DNA of 46,146 bases. Origin: Mesaphorura yosii. Lineage: Eukaryota > Arthropoda > Collembola > Poduromorpha > Tullbergiidae. A program made the translations under genes and the position numbers. The notes under the pieces were generated by a model, which was not told where the DNA came from, made no database searches, and worked only from the letters and a program-made list of their open reading frames with translations. Of the stretch, positions 32,870-43,620 are shown piece by piece. Positions within the stretch are counted from its first letter, which is position 1; each line of letters starts with the position of its first letter. The DNA lies in assembly GCA_009869945.1 (NCBI GenBank), contig WIXG01000503.1, forward strand, positions 1 through 46,146, written 5' to 3'.

Positions 32870-35037
32870 TTACTCATTCTCCAATCCACAGGGCCGCGTC
32901 AAGAAGTTTTGGTGAAGGTGGACCCATTTCGTAGCGACTGTCAACAGGACAAAGGCAATTCATGAGAAGAGATCTTTAGAGAGGTCTGACGCGCTCAGAT
33001 TTGAAACTTACTCCACTTTTGACCCACGATGGTTGGGCAGGCGCCATGCAACATGCGATCATCTCGACGGCAATTTCGTCTCGCCGTGTACCAGAGCACT
33101 GCCGAGCCCTTGACGGGTTTTACGAAGGTGCCCAGTACGGGGAAGGCAGTCAGTCCACCGACTTGGACATCGTTCAGCTAAATTCAGAAACAATGGCCAT
33201 AAATTAATGGTTTTAATTAATCCGATATGCATAAATTAACTTGCAACTCATAACTCACATAAATTAAGAAAGTCGCCACACGATTACCCTTTTCGGCAAC
33301 TGTATTATCAAACGGGTCGAGTTCGTTCAGCTGAAATCAAACACATTGATCAGTATTTAAGTTAAAACTCTCGATTTATTGCTTGGATCTGACTAAGCTA
33401 ATTACCGAATCGTAGTGCGTGTTGACGTGGCCTCCAAACGCGTATGAGGCTATTTGGAGTGGAGTGGAAGCAGCTTCGCCTCTCACAACCAGTCCAGTCG
33501 TGAACTCAATTCTCCGTGAAAGCGGCACGTGTGGAATATCTTCGTCCATCAGCCAAGCATAAGCAGCCGTGCGTGGCGTTGTCTGCCGGAACGAAGAAGT
33601 TGGTGCCCGCTTCAGCGTCGGAAGTGCAGCAATTTGGAGGTCCTGAATCCATCGATCGCTGATAAATTCGTAGATCTGGACCAAGTACGGCTCGTGGTTC
33701 AGGAGTTCGGCTTTGAGAGGGTTGATGTAAAAGTAAGGGTTCACTTCCCTTTCGTACCAGCAATACAAACTTGATCGGTACGCTTCGCTCTGGAAATTCT
33801 CCCCGTTGCAGAGCGCGAGATAGTTGTAGTACTCGGAATCGGCTGCATCCAAACTCTGACTCTGATTATGTGTATCTTGCGATTGTGATTCAGATAGAGG
33901 ACTATGCTGATGAACGACGGAGGCATACTTGTGATCACGGAGTGTGGTCAAATTGTGGACTGACGTGCTGTTAATTTTGTCTGTGTACATGTAGTGATTC
34001 TTGGACGACAGATACCAGTGATAGTCACGATCATGCTACGCAACAAGAAATTGATGTGATCGGATGGGCATCGATTAAGTCATGCGTTTAGAATTTCCTA
34101 ATTAAACGTACTTTGACTTGGTTCCTCCACTTTGCATTGCGAACCGTGGTCAAATTCGGCCACTCTTCATCTTCGCTGGGATTCGTGCTATTTTTTTCCT
34201 TGGCCAGAATTTTCTCTTCTGTAACCTGCAGCCAATCCATGGCCAACGTGAAATAGTCGTGAGTCATGGCGTATTCGGCGACCTCGTAAGTTTGTGCGGC
34301 CGTCAGACCAACTGGCGTGTGGCCGCTGCTGGCTGAAGTACTGAAAAACTTCCCTGCAGCAAACTGGAGCAAACTCGTGAAAATTAAATTAGAGCTTCAG
34401 CGAAAAAAAGTGTTCAGCCCACCTCGCTCAGATTAAAGTTGTAAATGTGCTGCAGTCTCAGAAGCGCGTCGACCGTATCAGAGTGGTCTGCCTCGCGTGG
34501 CCAACCCGATCGCCCTGCCAAGCTACTGACGACTCGCCCCAGTTCTCCTTCGAGCTTCATATCCCAGATGTGCTTAGCCATCTCATCGAATTCCTTCGAA
34601 AATCGTCGTATCATCCGATAAGCGTTGAGCGGGTGCGCTGCGATGAGTCGTGCTTTGTCCCAATGATCTTCGCTGCCCTGCAGCTTCAGCTGCTCCTCCG
34701 TGCCGGCGAGCGCTGTCGCTTCATAGTCACTCGTGTACTTGTTAATCAGACGGATTCGCTCTTCCAGGTCACGCTTGTAGTTGAGCACCGACTCGTACAG
34801 AATTTCCTCGTTGCGTGCGAGGTGCGTCAGGTACGTTGTGGAGAGCGCGTATGGAATCGGCTCGAAGTATTCGTCTTCTTCGATAGGAACTTTCTCGAGA
34901 GGAATCTCTAACTTCAGCTCCTGTGAAGCCGGTTGCGAGTCGAGACGGAGACCGAGATCAGCCTGGAACAGTTTCGATGCACTTGCACCAGCCACCACCG
35001 TAGCCACCAGCACCAGAATCCAGCACCTTCCATGCAT
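32870..35037 (-). CDS. P4HA: Prolyl 4-hydroxylase subunit alpha (collagen type)
   Basis: Endoplasmic-reticulum Fe(II)/2-oxoglutarate dioxygenase that hydroxylates prolines in procollagen, working with protein disulfide isomerase as beta subunit. Exons 34423-35037, 34112-34363, 33406-34035, 33259-33330, 33012-33177 and 32870-32937; 1,803 nt, 600 residues, frame kept. Signal peptide at about 1-20. The N-terminal dimerisation/peptide-binding region spans roughly 40-290 (LTHLARNEEILYESVLNYK; TAAQTYEVAEYAMTHDYFTLAMDW). The catalytic domain has iron ligands H496 and D498 (GGHVNTHYDS), distal H567 (MLHGACP) and the 2-oxoglutarate Lys 577 (VGQKW). It ends TKWVHLHQNFLTRPC, as usual. It is longer than typical members (about 530-550) because of a Ser/Gln-rich insert near residues 330-350. 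All catalytic residues are present. Confidence 0.93.
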
Positions 35038-36965
35038 TGTTTACGATTAATTAATTAATCAATGCTCAGTACTTTTACAGGTTAGAAAGTAATCAGTAGG
35101 AAGATACGAGGATTAAAAGCCGACTTGTACAGGTAACTTCCTGGTTGCAAGTTGCAGTCTTGCAATGGCAATGGCATTTACAAGCAAAAACAGGTTTTTG
35201 TTACAATAAATGCCCATGCAGCAAGCACCAACCAAGTTTACGGTGTAAACGGCCAAAATACGAAAATAACTGAATTTTAATCCTTTTATTCCTCGAGGGC
35301 AGTTGCCAGTTTTCGAGCATTGCTGAAGCCACTTGTCTGAGCTCAAGTTGAGTGCAGCGTGTTGAGACAGTTAAGAAGCGTCTTCATTGTTGCAGCGCAA
35401 GTGCAGTTGGAGTAGAATGAACACGAACACGGCGATGATCCGCTCTTTCTCATTTCGCTCTGGTTGCCCATACGCTTCATACAGGCGAGAATCCCGTTAG
35501 CCCAAGCCAAAACTCTCCAATGTACCATGTTAAGAACACGCAGCTCCTCATAATTCGTGTGTTCACGGTGTCCAAATTAATCATTTAAATGTTACATGTT
35601 CTATTTTCTTAATTAAATAGTCTCATATTTCGTGCACCAAACATCATGTCATCCTAATGTCGCCAACATCCTAATGCACTTTTGGAATTTGTTCTGAAAT
35701 CATTGAGATTCCTAAAAGTACAAGCGACTTTTCGATAGGTAAGAAATTCTGGCAGTGAAGTCCACGAACTCCATCCATAAATCTAATCCTCCGATGCCGA
35801 TCCCAACGACCTTGTAGCGGACATCATCGTCTCTGTCGTGTGCCAACTATTATCGCTGATCCACTGATTCTTTCGTCGCCTTCGAGCCCCAATTTTGTGC
35901 ATCATCAAATCTAGGCAAACGGTTTCTCAAATTATATTCATTTGGACATCATCTTGTCCGTACATCACCTATCGTCGACCAACATTAAATTCCAATGCCA
36001 AGTCTATTATCTTATCTCAAGGTGCCATCAGCGAACACCAAACGGTGAAGCCAAGCAGGCTCATAAAAGGTGTTGGTGTTGGCGTTCGTGTCAGTTTAGT
36101 CTCAAGATCAAGTTGTTAATTTCAAGCAAATACAAATAAAATCTGGTTTATGGTGTTGCTGTTTATCAAATCGCGGTCTTTATTCCACTCCTCACAAACT
36201 TCATTTAATCGTAATTCGTAGGTCACCGGGTCTCGGCGTTGGTCTCGCATTTCGTGGTATTTTTACAACTCTCGATCGAGCCAGAAAACCTGACTTGAAC
36301 TTGAATTTAACAACACGCGCACAGAAATCCATGCACGATCATGTAATAAAAATTAAGGCGTCGTAATTATATTAGTAAGAATCGAATTATGGTAATTATG
36401 GCAATGGCAGGAAGACACCAAGTGTGTAGAAGATGAAATTGATGAAACTGGTTCGATTAATCTGGCACCTTGTAATCAGCTTATGTGGCGATGAAGAGTG
36501 AAACTGAATTAATTCATACTCGTACTCAAAACTGCACTTAAAGTAAGTCGCTGATACCGGCTTGGTCTGGCTAAGATCATCTTGACTTGAGTTGAACTTA
36601 AACTTGAATTCAAGTGAAAAGAAAGTAAATTCGCAAGATGCAATCATGCAATGTCAAGATTAATGACAAAAATCCTGATCCTTTAATGGGCAGAATTTTG
36701 GGTATGATTCAAAACATGGCTCGCAAGCTAGTTAATTGATCCCAATTTCCATCTCATAAAACACAAACTCCAATTAGGACCAGGTTTTGTGAGTTTTTAT
36801 TTACGTGAACCGCTTTTCACCTCAATTGCAATGTAAACAAAGTATTTTCACCTCGTAGGGGGTAACCAGTGCGTTTTCATTAAATTATTAATCTAGGCAA
36901 ATAATAAATTACGAATAAATAATAAATGAACTGTTACTGATGTTGAGCAATCACATGGCACAATT
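35038..36965. other. Intergenic region with no gene seen
   Basis: This holds the upstream region of the prolyl hydroxylase gene and the 3' flank of the next minus-strand gene. A perfect 14-bp palindrome, ACTTGAATTCAAGT, lies at 36602-36615. Short open frames lack domain support. Confidence 0.45.
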
Positions 36966-39900
36966 TCAGGGTTTTAGCGTTGTCTCATGCTCGTAGTCCT
37001 CTTTTGGCAGAATTGTATTTGTAATTATCGTCTCCTCCGATTCGATAAGCTCGGGTTGAAAGTCGGTAGTGGTGGTCGTCGCCGTTGCTGTCGACGTGGG
37101 TCTCTCGGTTGTCGTTGTAGTTCTTGTCGTCGTCGTTACTCGCGCCGGTCGCGGCTTTGGACGCAATGTCGACGTCGATTTCGAAGTTGGAGGCGCGGTC
37201 GCCAGTGCAGTCGTGCTTGGCGTAGCGGCCGTCGTCGTGATTGGAGTATCCGCCGTTGTTGGCGGATTCGGCCGCCTGTACACGGGCACAGGCGTTGTTG
37301 GATTCGCCGGCGTATTTCCTCGCAGTAGCAGTTCTGGGCTGTTGACTAATTTCACTTTTGCAGCGTTGGCTAAATATGATTGAAAGGAAGCGTCGAAAGG
37401 TATTCGCGTGGAGGGTTCGAACAGTGCCTCACTGGCAGGCGCCGTTGCTGCGGTAGTTGCCAATTTCTTCTTCCTTTTCGAAGACTTGTCATCTTCCGCG
37501 GATGAGTCATGGCTGTCATCTGCTGACAGTGCCTCTTCATCCTCGCTGTCGTCTTCATCATTGTCTTCATGGCCCTCTGATTCCACAGAAGGACGAGACC
37601 CAGAACCGTGGCCACGTGGATCTTCTTTTGACTCGACCAAGTCTTTCCCTTTAAGGTGGATGTGCAGATTGTACGGCTCTTTACTGGACTTCAGTTTCTC
37701 GCGCAGCAATTCCATGCTTTGTGCGAGCATTTCTTCTTGGCTCTGACTGTGACTCGATCCAGCTTGAAGTTGGCCTTTGTCGTGACCTTGGCCTGGAGGT
37801 CCCCGATTGCTGTACGCTGGTTGCCCTTTCATGGCAGGTAGCTTGTTCAGATTTATGAACTGTACGGGACTTTTGAAATGGATTCGCTTCGGAAAGAGTC
37901 CAGACAGCAGGCCTGAACCTTTCTGCATTTGAACGCTGTAAAACAAAGAATTCATTCGTGTAAACATTGTGAGTTCACACATTGGCTGCTTGACTCGACT
38001 GGTTAAATGTAGCGTATAGCTTACCCAACGAACGCGAGGAGCATAAACGAGCTGAGGAGTCCAATCGTGCTGAGTATCTGTACCATCGTGCGTGTAGTCT
38101 GTACACCGCCATGTCCATGACCTTTGTAATGGTGTGTCACCTCACTGCCGCTCTGAGTGTTTTCGTAAGTCAGGGCTGGGGCGGTAAAATTATAGCCGGG
38201 CCCAGCGTCGACTCCAAATTGCTGGTAAAGTTCATTCCGTTGCAAGTCGCTGAGCATCGACCCAACTCCCTTCCACCACTCGTCCTTCATCCGTTGCAGA
38301 AATGGGTGATTCTTGAAGATTGGGGTCAGCTGGGAAAAGAAGGCAGGAATAGGAAACAGAGGTGTTGACAAAGAGTTGGTGTACTGCGAGTAGTCTTGGT
38401 TTTGATGCCGTTGCTGCTGTTCGTGACCTTGTCCATGACCGACTTCGACAGAAGCAATCAGACTGACCGTATCGCTTGGAATCGCGTCATTCAGGGACTT
38501 TTGGGGTTGTGGAGAAGTCTCTGTTGGTATGATTCTAAAACCAACAAAAGACGTGTAAAACTACTAGTGTATTGATTGTACCTATGAAGCATTTCATCCA
38601 ACATTGCAAGCGGTAGTGGGATTCGACATTCACTTACATGTTAAGATTAACTGGACTCTCGGTCACTGGAACTGGTGCCGGTGACTGAAAATGCGGCGGT
38701 TGTGCTGGCGGTGCAGTGTGCTGATATCCTTGGTTGTGATAACTGTGGTCATTCGAGAGGAGCATTTCTCGTTCTCGTCCCCGTTCACGATAATGGTGCC
38801 TGTCCTCGAACCTGTACCAATCATTATTCTCCCGTTCGCGGTTCCGGTCCCGATCGTGCCTGGATCCTGATCCGTAGTTGTACCTGCGTTCGTGCGATCC
38901 TTGAGGTCTCCTTCTCTTCTCGTACACCTCCCTCTTGTCTTCGTAAGCTGAATAACTGCTTTGGCTTTTACTCCTTCGGTGATCTCGTTCACCACTGCCT
39001 CCTGAGCTTGCTGTTCGTGGCACAATGTACTTTGCCGGCTTCTTCTTCCGCATCCTCCCTTTCTTGTCCATGTAAAACTCAATTTTTTCCTCCAACTCCT
39101 CCTCCTGGTGATTCAAATCAATCAACTTGTTGACCAGCTCCATTTGTTCGACTGTCAGCGTCCCGGCCGCAATTCGTTGCAGAATGCCCATGTCGTACAA
39201 CACTTTCGCCAGCTCATTCGGGTGATTCTTCGTCCCGCTGTCCAGCTCCTGCGTGAAACTGTTCTTGAAGTAATTTTTCCCGCTGGACGAGTACTTTTGA
39301 TTGGAAAGCAGGAGCGAAAGCACTTGGTCGATGGGTAACGATACTTTCGGGTCGGGGTTCTCAACCGCGCTGACGTCCACCGTGATTTTGTTCTTGGAAC
39401 CATTTTTCGTGTAGAAGTGCGTGTCGCTCTTCCCACTCGTCGAACCAGTGTCGCTGTTCTCCTTTTGCGATGATGACACAAATTCTACCACATCGTCCCC
39501 AAGTCCTTCGTGTTTGTGCTCGCTTACGACGTCTTTAATTAAATCTGGTTTTGACTGACTGAGTGTCTTAAGTGCGTTCAGCACACTCTCCTTTTCACTA
39601 GCGACAGGTATTACAGGATTTGGTGTACTGCTCGGTTGATGCGGCTGTGGATAAGGTTGGGCGACTTGACCGTTGTAATTCCATGGGAGTGGTCCAGGGG
39701 CTGGTGCATGGTAGTTTACGGGGTAATAAGGAGCTGGCGCTGGTGCCATTGAGTATTGATGATAGACATGCGCTGGTGGCATGTAGTTTCGAGGCGGCGG
39801 CTGAGCGGCCACGTACTGCTGTTGATGGTAATATCCTCCGTGCCCCACATTAATCGATTCTGCCATTGTTTGGTCGGGAATCGGTCCGCCGTGGAGAGCT

Positions 39901-41450
39901 TCTGGTTGAGGAAGAGGTGGTGGTAGCCCGTATCGTTGGGGCTGAGGGATTGATTCAATTGGCTTCAACTCGGCTGCATGGTGGTCATCCTTTATGATGA
40001 GTGGCCCCGTGGAGAGGACTGGAGTTGGCATTGGTACATGAAGCTCAGGCTCCATGTGTGCTTCTGATTGATGGTGAGATATTTCTTGGTGTTGTTGATT
40101 GAAGTACACGTAATGATTCATTGGAACCACTTGACTAGGAGAAGAGGGTATGGCGTTGGTGGTAACCCGATCCGCGTGCGTGTTGTCACTTGCGTAACCT
40201 TCGTTCACGGAGTTGCCTTTGTATGGTACTTTATACTTTTCATGGTATTGCTTCGTCGCAGGCATCAAAAGTGTGCTCTTCTTATTGTGATATGACCCAA
40301 AGCCCTGACCGGGCTTCTGATGTTCTTGTTTCATATCCAAAATCTGAATCCGAAATGGTTTCTTCTTCCCCACTGCCCCATACAGCGAGCTGGGTTTCAG
40401 GAGCAAAGGCGAGGAGAGGGTCTTAGAATTATTTAAATGGGAGTTACCTTGATTGTGAACTTGACCCTGACTTTCCATTTGGGTGTAGCTACTTTCGTAC
40501 ACGTTTTCGCTTGGGACTACCGGTTCTGGTCCATGTAAAACCATAGTTTGTTCTTGTTGCTGTTCTTGCTCTTCGGAGGACCTTCCGTACTTTTGCAAGC
40601 GTGCGCGCCTGTTCTTCGGGTAGATAAGTTTCTTAATTCTTACTGGATCCAAAAGTGAGGGAAGGATAGAATGAATTTCCTCAATTTCAGAGTCATGCCT
40701 TCGCGGTGGCGGCGCGTCGTGGCTGTGTCCATCGTGGAGACCGAAGTTTCTGTTTCCTTGATGTGATGGGAAAGCAATGTGTGACACTTCGACTTGGCCT
40801 CCATAATCGACGCCATCAATCAACGATGATTGCGAATACTGCAAGTGTGATTTGAATGGTTGACTCGCAGAAACTTCGGGCTCAGACACCGCTTGAGCCT
40901 GAGCTGCAGGAGCACTGGCGTCTGGTTCATTCACTTGCACTTGGGAGACCAACACTAAATCCTCATCTTCCGTGTCAATGAAGGGCAGGAATCGCCGATT
41001 AAAATACGATCCCGGGCCTGAGGGTTGTGACGGACTTGATCGGTGCTGCGATATTCGAACAACTTTAGCCTGAGGCCTGCTGTATCGTTGACCATGACCG
41101 TTGCTGGCTCCAGTTTTCCAGAAAAGACGAGCTGCATCGGGTCTGGACGCACTTGTGAAATAACTTGAGTCCGGGCTTGAAGAAGGGATCTCAGTGACAG
41201 TGGCTCCATAATTAAAACTTAGGTTTGAACTGTCACCGGTATTGGTACTTGTTGGGCTTGTTGGGCCGGTTTGGAGAATTTCGCTCTGGTGAAACTCGCA
41301 CTCTAGTTTTCCATTCTGCCATGTGCAGACTCCATTCACAATCAGAACAAAATTCGCTAATAAGAACACCCGGAACAAAGGTGATGTGATTCTACAAATG
41401 TTGGCTATGCTTCGTTTGGACTTCTTCGTTGGTATCTTCAAATTCCACAT
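36966..41450 (-). CDS. Large unrecognised low-complexity membrane or secreted protein
   Basis: Three exons: 38638-41450, 38025-38534 and 36966-37935; 4,293 nt, 1,430 residues, phases consistent. The start is ATG 41450; a basic lead precedes a hydrophobic signal (LFRVFLLANFVLIVNG). A short Cys-containing start (VCTWQNGKLECEF) follows, then long His/Gln/Pro/Tyr-rich and Ser-rich stretches. One more ordered segment lies near residues 640-830 (LNALKTLSQSKPDLIKDVV; VSLPIDQVLSLLLSNQKYS; LAKVLYDMGILQRIAAGTLT), followed by a charged helix and an Arg/Tyr-rich block. Exon 2 has LFPIPAFFSQLTPIFKNHPF and one hydrophobic helix at about 1087-1108. The last 320 residues are acidic, then Lys-rich, then Thr/Pro-rich. 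I do not recognise the family. Signal plus one TM suggests type I topology, but a Thr-rich tail is more usual outside the cell. Confidence 0.8.
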
Positions 41451-43230
41451 TGTGACTTGGAAAAGCGAAGTCGAGAATATCGAATTTTATTGTTGCCACC
41501 CCACTCTCCACAGTCCACTCTCACGTCACATGTATTTCAGTTTTGCTCGGAGAATCGTGCATTCTCCTACTCAACTTACACCGGTCCAAGGTCGTCAAAT
41601 TCGGATGTACGACGATCACGACTTCACGACACAAAACTACTCACGTCAGTTCTCGGACATGGACTCAACTCGATTAATTATCGTATCACAGTTCTTTCGT
41701 ACAAATGTTAGAACGTGAATGGGGAGCCATTTGCCAAGGTTCATTGAGAATACGAGTTACGAAAAGTGAGTCTTGTTCTAGTTTTTATGTTTTTCGATAA
41801 TGTTTTATTGTTGTCTTGCAGCCAGCTGTGGCTCAGCGCTTGCCCCATGCCATTGTCCATTGTTGTACTTGCAACACCTCAATGCATCAATAACAAAACA
41901 AATCAAGTTGAGGGCCGGTCTTTAATACCAAGACTTACGAGGTTCATCATCATCGCGAAAAAGAAAAGGTAAAAAACCTGAATTACAAGCTGACAGTCGT
42001 CAATTAATAGCTAAACGCCAAAATCTGCCAAGGGCTGAAGTGTATGAATTTAAACTCGTCTTGTCGCTTGTCTTTGTTGTCTCTTTTTAGTTCAACGGGC
42101 TTGCCGCTGCTGCCATACGTATGTCAATGGGTTAAAAGTGAAAACTCGGGATCAAGATTTATTCACGTCGTTAAGTCGTCATTGTCATAGTACAGAGTGT
42201 CAACAGGATTATATTTCAAGACCCTCCTTTGGCTTTTGCCTGAGAGTAGTTAGTGGGCTTAATTTTAAAAGTCGAATCTAACAAAGACTGAAGCGACTCC
42301 TGATTGAGGTATTCGGCTTTTGCTGCCAATTTTCGTTTCGCTTTTCATTTACTGCCATTGCCACTGTTTTATGTGCTCGAATGGGGCTGCGTGTCGGAAT
42401 CCGGTCTGAAATCTTGCAATGTAGCAGCTGCTCCTCGTTTGTTAAAAATATTTACTCAAACTCACGAGACCACAGATGACAAGTAGTAATGAAAGTGAGA
42501 CCAGGAAACACAAAGTGTCCTACAGTTCAGGTAATTGAAATAGTCACGAGAGAAAATTCGCGATTTCTAGACTGAGCTGGGCTGCGAAGCACAAATTACA
42601 CCAGCAGGCGCCAAATATTGTGCGCATCAGTCATGCAAGATTTTAGCTAATTCGTCTTACTGGCGATAATTGAACGGCAGCAATGCAATGCACTAATTGT
42701 GAAAAGCAAGTCCAATCATAACCACCACGGGGTGAGCATCAGCTGTTCTCTAGATTCTCAACAATCTTGACGACACATTTTCGGCGTGACACGAGATCAT
42801 GAATGTCAATGATATGTTGATATGTTACTTCGACCGGTTGGGCTTTGTGCCTGATGGTAAGCCATGACCGAATTAAAATAACCCATAAAAGTTACTGCGC
42901 CTGGTTAATGCCCAGTTTATTTTATTGAGCTCAAACATCGACATGTAAAACAAAAGTAGGTGATCCTTTTTTCGGGCAGCACGGACATTCAAAATGTCTC
43001 TTTTTGGCTGCAATTTTGGTCGCTTTTTATGAGTATATCTCTGTAGACGTAAGCACAAGAAATATTAGGTTCGAACAGCAACCCACTGGGTACAATAGGT
43101 ATGGAAGCTCCGAATCGGCTCCTGTCTTGAACTTACAAGCACTTCGAAGCAGGTTCGGAGTTTCTGTTCCTGAATAAGCTCGTGGTGGAATAACAGAAAT
43201 TCCGATTCCACTGTGAAAACGTCTGCTCAC
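41451..43230. other. Non-coding region upstream of the large low-complexity gene
   Basis: This probably contains the promoter of the minus-strand gene starting at 41450. I see no TATA box, RNA gene or supported open frame. Confidence 0.4.
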
Positions 43231-43620
43231 CTTGACCGCAATGAGACGGTTGACTTTTCTTATGATGGCTGACAATATGGATTTCCAATGAATTTACACT
43301 GATGCAGATTTTTCCACAAAATTCACACAATTGGAAGTGATTGTCCATTTGTTTGTGTATCAATCTCATTTGGCTTCGGAGTTGTTGGTGCTACGGGCGC
43401 TGCCTCTGTCCCATTTGATGAATTGCACACTTGGTTTCCGTCATTCCGTGCAAACTCAGATTCCATGTGTTTAAGCATGACATTTGCGATACCGCGATTT
43501 GGCCCGTTCTTCTCTTCAGAAACATGCTCCTTATGTGATCCAGGAGAAACGCTTCAGTGGGCAGCAATGCTCTACCGTACACGTCGCAAATAAATGCACC
43601 GCTATCATCACTCACGCTGT
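43231..43620 (-). pseudogene. Decayed C2H2 zinc-finger fragment
   Basis: A good finger is present: LCEFCGKICISVNSLEIHIVSH (C-x2-C-x12-H-x3-H), with its first Cys at 43325-43327. It is followed by a donor GTGAGC after 43231. Upstream, FICDVYGRALLPTEAFLLDH looks like a second finger whose second Cys is Tyr. Its last His would come from KEHVSEEKNG one frame away, which one missing A near 43535 would explain. A compensating shift returns the frame before the good finger. The original was probably a nucleic-acid-binding C2H2 protein. I found no full gene around it; it is a pseudogene or a locus with sequence errors. Confidence 0.45.
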
